64,000 nucleotides of DNA, from the NCBI RefSeq assembly GCF_038397775.1, contig NZ_CP151650.1:2666001-2730000 (forward strand), given 5' to 3'. Source of the DNA: Pseudomonas sp. RC10 (lineage in GTDB: Bacteria > Pseudomonadota > Gammaproteobacteria > Pseudomonadales > Pseudomonadaceae). Shown one piece after another: positions 18,773-27,046 of the stretch (the stretch's first letter is position 1; every line of letters starts with the position of its first letter). The notes beneath the pieces are model-generated. The model was not told where the DNA came from. It ran no database searches and saw only the letters and a program-made list of their open reading frames with translations. The position numbers and the translations under genes are program-made.

Positions 18773-19254
18773 TGAGTACCGGTAGAATCCAGTTTGCCGA
18801 GCAAGATGGCACCTTCGTCCTGAAGTTCGTGGGAGAAGTGCGCCTGACCCTCTGTTCGGCGTTGGATGCGACGATTGAGCGGATCTTCACCTCGAGGAAT
18901 TTTTCGACCGTGGTGATCGATCTGACCGAAACGCGCAGCATTGACAGCACGACCCTCGGCCTGTTGGCCAAGTTGTCGATCCTGTCCCGTCAGAAAGCGG
19001 GTCTGTTGCCCACCGTCGTGACCACTCACGAGGACATTACGCGCCTGTTGCAGTCGATGGGCTTCGATCAGGTGTTCAACATCGTCGGTCGTCCAATTCC
19101 CCGTCCCGAAGCGCTGAGCGACTTGCCGTCGCAGGATCAGTGCGAAGATGTGGTGAAAGCCAAGGTGCTGGAAGCGCACAAGATTCTGATGGGCTTGAAT
19201 GACTCCAATCGCGAAGCCTTTCGTGATCTGGTGAATGCGCTCGAACACCAATAA
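18772..19254 (+). CDS. rssC: STAS-domain anti-sigma factor antagonist (RssC)
   Basis: The 160-residue protein is a SpoIIAA-type STAS domain with a C-terminal helical extension. The phosphorylatable serine is expected in RSIDSTTLGLLAKL (Ser59). It is the substrate of the neighbouring RssB phosphatase in a partner-switching module acting on the general stress sigma factor. The extension after residue 110 (EDVVKAKVLEAHKILMGL) is longer than in minimal RsbV-type proteins. Confidence 0.9.
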   Translation: MSTGRIQFAEQDGTFVLKFVGEVRLTLCSALDATIERIFTSRNFSTVVIDLTETRSIDSTTLGLLAKLSILSRQKAGLLPTVVTTHEDITRLLQSMGFDQVFNIVGRPIPRPEALSDLPSQDQCEDVVKAKVLEAHKILMGLNDSNREAFRDLVNALEHQ

Positions 19255-19348
19255 GCGGTTTCGAATGTTCGCTGAGGCCTAAGCGGCCTCACCTCTGTCA
19301 CCGTGCTGCTACAGGGTTGCACCCACATCGACCCAAGCATCCGATCTC

Positions 19349-19441
19349 CCTGTAGGAGCGAATTCATTCGCGAAGGGCCGGTGCAGCCAACACATCCCCA
19401 TCGCCTGACCCATTTTTCGCGAATGAATTCGCTCCTACAGG
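19349..19441. repeat. Inverted REP pair between rssC and tal
   Basis: CCTGTAGGAGCGAATTCATT with CGCGAA (19349-19374) is mirrored perfectly by TTCGCGAATGAATTCGCTCC with TACAGG (19416-19441). It lies in the intergenic region between convergent rssC and tal. Confidence 0.9.
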
Positions 19442-19499
19442 GGGGCTGCGGTGAGCCGTCCGGTTTGCTGCTAAAAAAACCATTCCAAACCCCAGGCAC

Positions 19500-19535
19500 A
19501 AAAAAAGGCGGCACCCAATGGGCGCCGCCTTTTTT
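19500..19535. terminator. Bidirectional terminator, rssC/tal
   Basis: AAAAAAGGCGGC on one side and GCCGCCTTTTTT on the other form a stem with A and T tracts on both flanks, so it can end both the rssC and the tal transcripts. Confidence 0.9.
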
Positions 19536-19551
19536 ACGAGTGGCCGGTGCT

Positions 19552-20478
19552 TTACGCCTTGGCGCGCAGCAGTGCCTCAAGCTTTTCCTGGTCACGGGCG
19601 AACTGACGAATACCCTCGGCCAGTTTCTCGGTGGCCATGGCGTCTTCGTTGGACGCCCAGCGGAATTGGCTTTCGTTCAGGGTCTGACGCGGTTCGCCGC
19701 CATTGCCTGGCTTGAGCTTCTGCGTCAGCGTGCCGTTGTCTTCCGAGAGCTTTTGCAGCAGGTCCGGGCTGATGGTCAGGCGGTCGCAGCCGGCCAGTTC
19801 TTCGATCTGGCTCAGGTTGCGGAAGCTGGCGCCCATGACCACGGTCTTGTAGTCATTGGCCTTGTAGTAGTTGTAAATGCGGGTCACGGACTTCACGCCC
19901 GGGTCTTCCGCACCGACGTAGTCCTTGCCTTCTGCCTTCTTGTACCAATCGTAGATGCGGCCCACGAACGGTGAAATCAGGAACACACCGGCGTCAGCGC
20001 AGGCTTGAGCCTGGGCGAAGGAGAACAGCAGGGTCAGGTTGCACTGAATGCCTTTCTTTTCCAGCTGCTCAGCAGCCTTGATACCTTCCCAGGTTGAGGC
20101 CAGCTTGATCAGAATGCGGTCGCGACCAATGCCAAATTCTTCATACAAGCCCACCAGACGTTCAGCACGTGCGATACAGGCTTGAGTGTCGAACGAGATT
20201 CGGGCGTCGACTTCGGTCGACACGCGGCCCGGCACGACTTTAAGAATTTCACGGCCAATGGCGACGGCAAAACGGTCGCTGGCCAGATTGATGTCATCGT
20301 TGCTGCCGCTGAACGCTTCTTTCAGGCGGTCGGCGTTACTGTCGCTCGAGCCAGCTTTCAGCAGCAGGGAAGGGTTGGTGGTGGCGTCCACCGGTTTGAG
20401 CTTTTCAATCGCAGCGAAATCGCCGGTATCGGCAACGACGGTGGTGATTTTTTTGAGTTGTTCCAGCTTGGAAGTCAT
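19552..20478 (-). CDS. tal: Transaldolase
   Basis: Transaldolase exchanges a dihydroxyacetone unit between sedoheptulose-7-phosphate and glyceraldehyde-3-phosphate in the pentose phosphate pathway. The 308-residue length fits the TalB type. The N-terminal [20 protein letters not shown] and [12 protein letters not shown] are classical, and the Schiff-base lysine is in [18 protein letters not shown] start at 20478, where TalB proteins begin, not at the in-frame codon 25 residues upstream. Confidence 0.96.
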   Translation of the reverse strand: MTSKLEQLKKITTVVADTGDFAAIEKLKPVDATTNPSLLLKAGSSDSNADRLKEAFSGSNDDINLASDRFAVAIGREILKVVPGRVSTEVDARISFDTQACIARAERLVGLYEEFGIGRDRILIKLASTWEGIKAAEQLEKKGIQCNLTLLFSFAQAQACADAGVFLISPFVGRIYDWYKKAEGKDYVGAEDPGVKSVTRIYNYYKANDYKTVVMGASFRNLSQIEELAGCDRLTISPDLLQKLSEDNGTLTQKLKPGNGGEPRQTLNESQFRWASNEDAMATEKLAEGIRQFARDQEKLEALLRAKA

Positions 20479-20783
20479 GAGCGTGCTCTGTCCTGTGGGT
20501 TTGATGACATTACCCGAGCGCCGCCGGTCACTCAAGGGCGTAAACCGCAACAAACACGCTGACTTAGAGGCCTGCGTTTGCGCAAACAGCAGGTCTGTAC
20601 ACCAGCCACGAACCGGGTTCTCGCAGACGTTTTTTGGTCTGTAGGGTTCATGTTCGTCGGTTCACGAGGAGGGCGGAGACTCGATCCAGACAGGTTGGAG
20701 CACGAAGGGCGGCAGTCGTTCCTTGCGCGGGCCTCGATGGAATGGGCATCAGGCGTTATTCGTCCTGATGCCATAGCGAAAGG

Positions 20784-20789
20784 CTTACA
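20784..20789 (+). promoter_or_regulatory. GacA-type upstream half-site
   Basis: CTTACA is the right arm of the TGTAAG-N6-CTTACA element that GacA uses to activate rsm small-RNA genes. The left arm (CATAGC) is poorly conserved. It lies about 60 bases before the inferred RNA start, and TACATT at 20834-20839 could serve as the -10 box. Confidence 0.5.
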
Positions 20790-20845
20790 CGCTATCCAGC
20801 GAAAACGCCCTTCCAAAGCCACACGCCGAGGATTACATTGGATCC

Positions 20846-20967
20846 ATCAACTCGAGCAAAGGAACCGCTTCGGAGATCAAGGATGATCAGCCATTGCGCG
20901 GAGCGCTACCGACAGGATGTTGGAATGGCCATGACCTGAAAACAACCCGCTTCGGCGGGTTTTTTTT
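20846..20967 (+). ncRNA. rsmX: RsmX-type RsmA/CsrA-sequestering small RNA
   Basis: Six GGA triplets occur in about 100 bases, and three sit in tight hairpin loops: GATCA-AGGA-TGATC (20875-20888), GCGC-GGA-GCGC (20896-20906) and CCGACA-GGA-TGTTGG (20909-20923, one G-U pair). A further GGA is in the loop of GAGC-AAAGGAACC-GCTT. A strong terminator ends it at 20967. Loop-exposed GGA motifs plus a terminator in a gene-free region are the defining design of RsmX/RsmY/RsmZ RNAs, which titrate the translational repressor RsmA under Gac control. Length near 120 and the upstream CTTACA support the RsmX branch. The 5' end is inferred from the putative -10 box. Confidence 0.8.
20944..20967 (+). terminator. 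Intrinsic terminator of the RsmX-like RNA
   Basis: AACCCGC-TTCG-GCGGGTT is a perfect seven-base stem with a UUCG tetraloop and a run of Ts. Confidence 0.92.
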
Positions 20968-21036
20968 GCCTTCGAAAAAGCTCAGGGGCTCGGTGGCGTC
21001 GACTCGGGTGGCCATCCGGGATCTGATCACTGTGGT

Positions 21037-21291
21037 TCAGCGTCCCAACAAGGTGTCGAGGTGGCCGCCCCGGTCCAGTGACGCCATGTCATGAAAATCA
21101 CCAATGTGATGCATCCCGATGAAAATCTGCGGCACGGTGCGCTGCCCGACCTTCGCCATCAGATCGCGCATCTGCTCAGGATCGTCTTCTACGTTAATTT
21201 CAAACGTTCGAATGCCCTTTGAGTTCAGGAGCTGCGTGGACTTATGACATGAAGGGCAGACCGTGCCGGTGTAGATGATGACGTCGTTCAT
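21037..21291 (-). CDS. Glutaredoxin
   Basis: The 84-residue protein has the thioredoxin fold of class I glutaredoxins: Cys12-Pro-Ser-Cys15 near the N-terminus, the cis-proline block TVPQIFIGMHHIGDFHDM and a C-terminal helix. It would reduce disulfides with glutathione. The motif is CPSC, where GrxC-type proteins usually have CPYC or CPFC. GGAGTGAAG precedes the ATG. It stands alone beside the sRNA gene. Confidence 0.88.
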   Translation of the reverse strand: MNDVIIYTGTVCPSCHKSTQLLNSKGIRTFEINVEDDPEQMRDLMAKVGQRTVPQIFIGMHHIGDFHDMASLDRGGHLDTLLGR

Positions 21292-21691
21292 GGTGGCTTC
21301 ACTCCAGAAGTGGCTAGAACAATCGGGTTGATCTGACGCCGCAGTGACGATGTGCAGGCAGGTTCATGATGCAGCAGGAAACGTCATGAATGGCTGCTTT
21401 TAAACCGAAAAATGATGCTGATCGTCTAATTCTCCCTGGCCGAGGAATCAGTAACGGGCCAAACCGTCTGCCTTTGCCTCGGAACAGCTCGGCAGGTGTG
21501 AGGGCGTTGATCGGGTGATTCGACCGGCCAGCGGCACAGGAGGTTGATGAGGAAGGGAGCCCAGCGTCGAAGCGCACGTTTCTGGAAGCAGAACCAGCGG
21601 GAATGGCTACTGTTGAGCTCGACCGGGTGCGCAGCGAGTTGTGCAGACACCTGAGTCGCCATCGTTTACCACATTGCCCTAAGGACGTTTG
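21292..21691. other. Gene-free interval
   Basis: Divergent promoter region of the glutaredoxin gene and the gcvH-like gene. Short frames on both strands have no ribosome binding site or recognisable product. I see no repeat or terminator in it. Confidence 0.5.
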
Positions 21692-22072
21692 ATGACCAAC
21701 ATTCCGATCTCGTTACGCTATGCAGAAACTCATGAATGGGCTCGACGAGAGTCCGACGGTACGGTGACCGTCGGGGTTTCAGACCACGCACAAGACAGTT
21801 TGGGTGAAATCGTGGTGATTGAATTTCCCCTGGTAGGCCATGAGTACAGGGCGGGGGATCCCGTGGCGGTTGTGGAGTCATCGAAGTCTGCGTCTGATGT
21901 ACACGCCCCTGTTTCGGGTTTTGTGATAGCCATTAACACTGACCTGATTAATCGACCCTCAGACGTGAATGTGCGCCCCTACGAACATTGGCTTTTCAAA
22001 ATAAATCCCACCGACCTGGATGAGTATTACTTGTTGCTCACGCCTGAAGACTATGCCGTGAAAACAGGCTAA
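21692..22072 (+). CDS. gcvH: Orphan glycine cleavage H-like lipoyl protein
   Basis: The 126-residue protein is a complete H-protein: YAETHEWARRESDGTVTVGV at the start, the lipoylated lysine (Lys65) in VAVVESSKSASDVHAP, and the closing WLFKINPTDLDEYYLLLTPE. H-protein normally shuttles the aminomethyl group between GcvP and GcvT, but neither is nearby, so it is an orphan copy. It may serve another GcvP/T set, act in lipoyl relay, or have a separate role. I start at ATG 21692; AAGGACG lies upstream. Confidence 0.88.
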   Translation: MTNIPISLRYAETHEWARRESDGTVTVGVSDHAQDSLGEIVVIEFPLVGHEYRAGDPVAVVESSKSASDVHAPVSGFVIAINTDLINRPSDVNVRPYEHWLFKINPTDLDEYYLLLTPEDYAVKTG

Positions 22073-22091
22073 CTGCCTCGCTCGATGCAGG

Positions 22092-22121
22092 GAATCAAGT
22101 GTGATGTTTCGCTCTTGATTC
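22092..22121 (+). terminator. Probable terminator of gcvH
   Basis: GAATCAAG and CTTGATTC form an eight-base stem with a 14-base loop, followed within ten bases by TTATTCTTTTT. Confidence 0.6.
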
Positions 22122-22319
22122 TGAGCGTTATTCTTTTTGACGCGCAAAAAAATGAGAGGTAAGCCAGCAACCCTCTCACAAAATAGATGAGTCTTGGGGG
22201 CATAAAGCAGGTGTTCAGTCCCGGCTGCACACACCTCGCGATAGGTTCCTGACGATCATCTCCCCATGTTTAGCAACGCTGGCTTTATGGAGTCTCCACC
22301 TCAGTCAAGGAGCCCCTCC

Positions 22320-22601
22320 ATGTTAGCAACGGTGACCGAATCGGAATTTCAGAAATATGCGCTTCTTGATCTAACGTATTCCGGGGTAGCAACGGGATTG
22401 CTGAGTGTACTTAATGATCAACCGCGTCCAGTTGCCTGCGGGGAGGGGTTGTATTTTTGCAAGTCGCCTTGCGGAGATAGGGGGATCAGGTATTGGAATA
22501 GCTCGCCGATAGGTTGCTTGTACTTTCAACTATTACAAGGCCGGCTCGCCGCACTGTTGTATGCGTCCTCGCCGCTGCCACTCTCCGCCAGCCGACTCTG
22601 A
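22320..22601 (+). CDS. Hypothetical small protein
   Basis: A 93-residue frame starts at an ATG with a good Shine-Dalgarno (AAGGAG, nine bases upstream) and ends 25 bases before the chemoreceptor gene. The product (MLATVTESEFQKYALLDLTY onward) has four cysteines, two in FCKSPCGDRG, and matches no family I know. It could be a real accessory gene or chance. Confidence 0.35.
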   Translation: MLATVTESEFQKYALLDLTYSGVATGLLSVLNDQPRPVACGEGLYFCKSPCGDRGIRYWNSSPIGCLYFQLLQGRLAALLYASSPLPLSASRL

Positions 22602-22626
22602 CGACGGCCTCGCCAGGTGACCTACT

Positions 22627-24318
22627 ATGAGTGTTTTGAAAAATATCAAGTTAAAGACCAAGGTGGTGCTTCTCTCCTTGGGGCCCGCTTTTTTTCTTGC
22701 CATTGCGTTCAGTGTCGTTTCGATCGCTGTACTTTACCGAGTGGCTCAAGATGAAATTGAGCAGACCAGAAGCTTGCTCATGAAAGAGCGCTCTGTTTCG
22801 CTTGAAAATCATGTACAGATGGCGATCTCTTCGGTGAAGTCCATCTACGACGCCTCGGCACCTGGAGACAATGAGGCGAGAGACCGAGCCATCCAGATCC
22901 TGCGCAAGCTCTCGTACGACAAGCAAGGTTATTTCTTTGGTTACGACAGGCATAACATCCGGCTGTTTTGGGCCGACAAAGAGGAAGGGATTGGTAACAG
23001 TTACAACGATGTGCAGGATGCGAATGGCGTGTATGCCATCCGGGAGTTGAATATTCTGGCGCATGCCGGCAAGCATTACCTTCGCTATAACTGGCCTGTT
23101 CCCGGAAGCGAAAAGCCTGTTCCCAAACTCGGGTATTCGGCGTTGTTCGAGAAGTGGGACATGATGATCGGCACCGCCGTCAATCTGGATGATATAGACA
23201 CGGAGGTCGCCAATATTGAACAGGCGCAATACGCGCGTATCAAGAGCATCATCACCGCGTTGCTGGTGGCCGACGTTATTCTCCTCATTGTCGTGGGTCT
23301 GGTCGCAGGCTTGCTGGGCAAGTCGATTATTCATCCTATTGCCCTTATTCAAGCGAACCTCAATGAGATTGCTTCCGGGGACGGGGATCTGACAAAACGG
23401 CTTCCCATCACCAGTCGCGATGAGATCGGGGCACTCGCGAACGCTTTCAACTTGTTTGTGGGCCGTATTCACGATTTGGTAAGGCAGATCGCCGAAGCCA
23501 CTCAGCAATTGGCGGTCCATTCCAGCAGCATGAACGAACAGGCGCATCAATCTGAACGCGCGATGGATCGTCAGCGTCAGGAAACGGATCAGGTCGCTAC
23601 GGCAGTCCATGAAATGTCGGCCGCCGCCCATGAGATCGCGCGAAGTGCACAGGCTGCCGCGACCGCCGCGAAAGAGACTGATGATGTCGGCGGTTCGGCG
23701 CGCAACGTTGTCAATAACGGGATTTCCAGTATCCACGCACTCATTGATGAAGTGCGGGCAACCAGCGATTCGCTCGACAAGCTTCAGGAAGACGCCAACT
23801 CGATCGTCAGCGTGCTGGACGTCATACGGTCGATTGCAGAGCAAACGAACCTTCTGGCCCTCAATGCCGCCATTGAAGCCGCGCGAGCAGGGGATGCAGG
23901 CCGGGGCTTCGCGGTCGTTGCAGATGAGGTGCGAGCGTTGGCAAGCCGAACGCAGCACAGCACCCGAGAGATTCAAGAGACGATCAGTAAACTCCAATCA
24001 GGTACCGGCGACGCGGTGAGTGCGATGCTCCGTTCCAGTGACAAGGGAAAAGTTTCAGGGGTGCAGGCAAACGAGGCCGGAAAGTCGCTGGACACCATGA
24101 CGGAGCTGGTCGCTTCCATCAACGCCATGACAGCTCAGATTGCCAGCGCGGCCGAGGAACAGACCGCTGTTGCCGAAGAGATCAACCAGAGCATGACCAA
24201 AATCGCCCAGTCAGCGGACTCGGTCGCTCAAGACACCCAGAAGGGGGCCGCCACGGCCCGCAGCGTTGCCGACCTTGGCAATCGTCTGGGAGACCTGATC
24301 AAGCAGTTCAAGGTCTGA
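22627..24318 (+). CDS. Methyl-accepting chemotaxis protein with single-Cache sensor
   Basis: This 563-residue inner-membrane chemoreceptor has an N-terminal membrane helix (about 12-36) and a periplasmic domain with [20 protein letters not shown], typical of sCache_2 domains that bind small carboxylates. A second helix (about 210-232), a HAMP domain (about 233-287) and the signalling domain with [20 protein letters not shown] follow. The C-terminus ends LIKQFKV without a CheR-tethering pentapeptide. Ligand unknown. AGGTGA precedes the start. Confidence 0.93.
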   Translation: MSVLKNIKLKTKVVLLSLGPAFFLAIAFSVVSIAVLYRVAQDEIEQTRSLLMKERSVSLENHVQMAISSVKSIYDASAPGDNEARDRAIQILRKLSYDKQGYFFGYDRHNIRLFWADKEEGIGNSYNDVQDANGVYAIRELNILAHAGKHYLRYNWPVPGSEKPVPKLGYSALFEKWDMMIGTAVNLDDIDTEVANIEQAQYARIKSIITALLVADVILLIVVGLVAGLLGKSIIHPIALIQANLNEIASGDGDLTKRLPITSRDEIGALANAFNLFVGRIHDLVRQIAEATQQLAVHSSSMNEQAHQSERAMDRQRQETDQVATAVHEMSAAAHEIARSAQAAATAAKETDDVGGSARNVVNNGISSIHALIDEVRATSDSLDKLQEDANSIVSVLDVIRSIAEQTNLLALNAAIEAARAGDAGRGFAVVADEVRALASRTQHSTREIQETISKLQSGTGDAVSAMLRSSDKGKVSGVQANEAGKSLDTMTELVASINAMTAQIASAAEEQTAVAEEINQSMTKIAQSADSVAQDTQKGAATARSVADLGNRLGDLIKQFKV

Positions 24319-24328
24319 CGGTCAGACC

Positions 24329-24357
24329 GGATACGGCCGACAACCTCGGCCGTATCC
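24329..24357 (+). terminator. Perfect 12-bp hairpin after the chemoreceptor
   Basis: GGATACGGCCGA and TCGGCCGTATCC pair perfectly around CAACC, 11 bases after the stop codon. There is no T tract, so it may stabilise the 3' end or need Rho. Confidence 0.6.
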
Positions 24358-24609
24358 GCCTGCCAAGGCGATGGTGATTGCCATCACGATCTTGTCAGGC
24401 GCCGACCGGGACCGATGAATGATCGAATCGCATGTTTCTGATAGAGCGCCGGACCCGCACCCGCTAGCCTGCCGGTGTTGAGCTTTTCCCCAGATGATTC
24501 ATTTTCCACGGATATCAGATCGCCGTTCAGCGTGCGCGGGAACCTCCCGGTGGAACACACCGGGGGCGTTCCACGTTTGCCACCTGACGTGAGCCAAGGG
24601 CGGAACGCA

Positions 24610-25509
24610 ATGGGACCAGACTCATTGAATTGGGACGACTTGAGGGTCTTTCTGCACGTTGCGCGCTTCGAAAATCTTTCACGCGCTGCGAAACAATTGA
24701 GAGTTGACACGTCCACGGTCAGTAGACGAATCAGCCAGCTCGAATATACGTTGGGGTTCAGCGTATTCGAGCGCAGTACAGGCGGTGTCAGCCTGAACGA
24801 ACAGGGCAGGAGGCTGCTCTCTCGGGTGGAGGTCATGGGCGCGGGATTCGCCGATCTGCTCGATGAGCTCGCAGAAGGCACTAACGCGCATTCGGGTCTG
24901 GTACGCGTTGGAACGATGGAAGGCCTCGCCTCACTCTACCTGACGCGACACTTGCTGAAGATACAAAAGCGCCACCCCAACATTACCCTGGAGTTAGTGA
25001 CTTCGACGCAACAACTCCAAGTGACACGGCGCGAAGCAGATATCTTCCTCGGTTTTTTTAAACCGACAGGCGAGGGCTTTGACAGTGAGCGACTCGGTAG
25101 CTTCAACGTGCACATGTATGCGTCGGAGCGGTATTTGCTTGAGCGGGATCTGCCGACGCTGGAGACTTTAAACACCCATCATTTCGTCAGCTACATTGAT
25201 GAGCTGATTCAAATCGATGCCGTTCGGTGGTTAACCGAAGTCCTGAACAACCCGCTTGTGAAATTTCATTCAAACAGCATGATCGCGCAACTGTTCGCGG
25301 CAGCGGCGGGCGTTGGCATCGTCATGCTTCCTGAGTTTGTGGAAGCGCAAAAGTTTGGGCTGGTTAGAGTGTTGGAGCAAGAGGTGGTGATCAGTCGAGA
25401 ACTGTGGTTGAGCGTGCATCGAGAATTGCGATACACCGCACGTATAAAAGCGGTGACAGAGTTTCTTCGTGAGTTGTTCACACGCGGCGGCGCTGTTTAT
25501 GCCCATTGA
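24610..25509 (+). CDS. LysR-family regulator
   Basis: The 299-residue protein has the N-terminal winged helix (LNWDDLRVFLHVARFENLSR, with RRISQLEYTLGFSVFER) and the periplasmic-binding-protein-like effector domain. The ATG at 24610 is chosen because LysR similarity begins there and AAGGGCGG lies upstream; a longer in-frame start at 24475 has no family similarity. It reads in the same direction as the SDR gene 136 bases downstream, unusual for LysR genes, which usually face their target. Confidence 0.9.
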   Translation: MGPDSLNWDDLRVFLHVARFENLSRAAKQLRVDTSTVSRRISQLEYTLGFSVFERSTGGVSLNEQGRRLLSRVEVMGAGFADLLDELAEGTNAHSGLVRVGTMEGLASLYLTRHLLKIQKRHPNITLELVTSTQQLQVTRREADIFLGFFKPTGEGFDSERLGSFNVHMYASERYLLERDLPTLETLNTHHFVSYIDELIQIDAVRWLTEVLNNPLVKFHSNSMIAQLFAAAAGVGIVMLPEFVEAQKFGLVRVLEQEVVISRELWLSVHRELRYTARIKAVTEFLRELFTRGGAVYAH

Positions 25510-25645
25510 GTATCGGCCTTTGGACCTCACGTCGGGCAGGGCTCACCACGCCTGATCAGAGCGTTTCATGTATTCAAGCCCTTTCTGCACAGGTTTCAAA
25601 CAAAACGTTGATAGCGACTCCACGCTTTATTGTTGAGGAAGAAAA

Positions 25646-26356
25646 ATGAGCAAGGTCAAGAAGGTTGTCGTGGTGACAGGCGGGTCTCAAGGCATAGGGG
25701 CGGGCGTGGTTGATGCATTCCGCCAACAAGGTCATCAGGTTATCGCCACATCCCGGTCAATTATGCCGTCTGAAGACGCGGATTTCGTCACCGTGCCGGG
25801 CGACATTGCCGATCCCGATACCGCGAAGCGCGTCATTGATAAGGCAATCGCGCACTTTGGGCGAGTCGATACCCTGATCAACAATGCCGGTGTCTTTGTC
25901 GCCAAGCCCTTTACGAGCTACACCTACGACGATTTTTCCCGGATGTCCGGAATAAACGTAAACGGTTTTTTTTATATCACTCAGTTGGCAATCGCACAGA
26001 TGGAAAAGCAGGGAAGTGGGCATGTGGTCAACATCACGACCACGCTGGCCGAACAGGCTGTCCAGGGCGTCCCTTCCGTATTGGCATCACTGACCAAGGG
26101 TGGCCTCAATGCCGCAACCAAATCGTTGGCCATCGAATATGCGTCCAGGGGCATTCGCGTCAATGCGGTTTCACCAGGGGTCATAAAAACGCCCATGCAC
26201 AGTCGGGATAAGTATGAAGCGTTGGGAAAACTGCACCCCGTTGGGCGCATAGGGGAGATTGATGACATCGTCCAGGCCATTCTTTATTTAGATAACGCTC
26301 CCTTTGTGACGGGAGAAATTCTCCATGTCGACGGTGGCAGAAGTGCAGGCCATTGA
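25646..26356 (+). CDS. SDR-family protein lacking the catalytic tyrosine
   Basis: The 236-residue Rossmann protein keeps the NAD(P)-binding TGGSQGIGAG, the NNAG motif and the VSPGVIKTPMH segment after the active site. When the catalytic lysine (SLTKGGL) is aligned with the intact SDR at 36184-36912 (SYAAAKAG), the tyrosine position is alanine (ASLTK), and the preceding serine region reads NITTT. Classical hydride-transfer chemistry therefore looks impaired. It may be a divergent enzyme type or a nucleotide-binding pseudo-enzyme. The GAGGAAG before the start is strong. Confidence 0.85.
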   Translation: MSKVKKVVVVTGGSQGIGAGVVDAFRQQGHQVIATSRSIMPSEDADFVTVPGDIADPDTAKRVIDKAIAHFGRVDTLINNAGVFVAKPFTSYTYDDFSRMSGINVNGFFYITQLAIAQMEKQGSGHVVNITTTLAEQAVQGVPSVLASLTKGGLNAATKSLAIEYASRGIRVNAVSPGVIKTPMHSRDKYEALGKLHPVGRIGEIDDIVQAILYLDNAPFVTGEILHVDGGRSAGH

Positions 26357-26570
26357 TAGACAGCCGTCGCGCCGGTCTTTGATCCCTGTGCGTGTGTACC
26401 CAGTGACTTCAATTCGCAGCGTGGTATTTCTACGCACTAACGGCCGTGCTTACACGCATGGCCGTCTTCGTTGGCGATCCGCTTGAGGTGGCCTGGGATG
26501 ATGCAACCACGGCCACCATGTTAACGGTGATTGATCCGTCGTTGAGCAGTGAGAAACCCCACGTCCCCGC

Positions 26571-26786
26571 TTACTTGGCCTGTTTGGCTTGCTCTTTTCT
26601 TATTTCTGTCATGGTCGTGCCTTGCCATCCCCAGTTATCGGTCTCCACTTCATCAATCACCACGAAGGTAGAAAGTGAGGGTTTGCCGAGGACCCGCTCA
26701 AGCAACTCGGTAGTGCCGGCGATCAACGCTTTTTTTTGTTCGGCAGTGACGCCTTCTTTTGTGACCCGGATATTGACGTATGGCAT
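26571..26786 (-). CDS. 4-oxalocrotonate tautomerase-family protein
   Basis: The 71-residue protein begins MPYVNIRVTKEGVTAEQKKA; removal of Met exposes the catalytic Pro1 of the tautomerase superfamily. The rest (LIAGTTELLERVLGKP, then VVIDEVETDNWGWQG) matches the small 4-OT-like subunits that form hexamers and isomerise enol/keto acids from aromatic catabolism. No meta-cleavage genes are adjacent, so its substrate is unknown. Upstream lies an inverted repeat at 26815-26838. Confidence 0.88.
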   Translation of the reverse strand: MPYVNIRVTKEGVTAEQKKALIAGTTELLERVLGKPSLSTFVVIDEVETDNWGWQGTTMTEIRKEQAKQAK

Positions 26787-26814
26787 TGTTGTTTTCCTTA
26801 GAGAGCAATGTTAG

Positions 26815-26838
26815 TGATAAACCGCGTGTAATTTATCA
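26815..26838. promoter_or_regulatory. Inverted repeat upstream of the tautomerase gene
   Basis: TGATAAA and TTTATCA are perfect seven-base arms ten bases apart, 29-52 bases before the tautomerase start. Position and AT-rich composition fit an operator; the regulator is unknown. Confidence 0.45.
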
Positions 26839-27046
26839 TGCCGGAACAACGCGTTGATCTATCAGCGGCCGACGTGCCGGTGGTAGTCACACTGAAGTCG
26901 TAAAGAGACCGGTGTCCAAGATCAGTTGATCGAAAGGCCTATATAAGTTTGGAATAAGTGGGCGAAAGGTCCTGCCCCGATCGCATCGCTTCAAGGCTTA
27001 GGCAGCGTCGCTTTAATCGAGGATAAATACCCTGAATAACAGGAGA

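Larger units (their letters stand above)
20479..21036. other. Gene-free interval carrying an sRNA locus
   Basis: No protein gene is supported between tal and the glutaredoxin gene; frames of 60-100 residues here have no ribosome binding site and arginine-rich composition typical of shadows. The interval does hold a nine-base perfect hairpin (GGCATCAGG and CCTGATGCC, about 20744-20773), an ATAGCG/CGCTAT inverted repeat over a CTTACA element, and the small RNA described separately. Confidence 0.65.

Noticed and set aside
20532..20822. Frame of 96 residues on the minus strand over the tal upstream region
   Set aside because: No ribosome binding site, arginine/serine-rich shadow composition, and it covers the control region of tal and the small RNA.
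21292..21691. Possible insertion-sequence remnant at the core/accessory boundary
   Set aside because: No terminal inverted repeats, target duplication or transposase-like residues could be seen.
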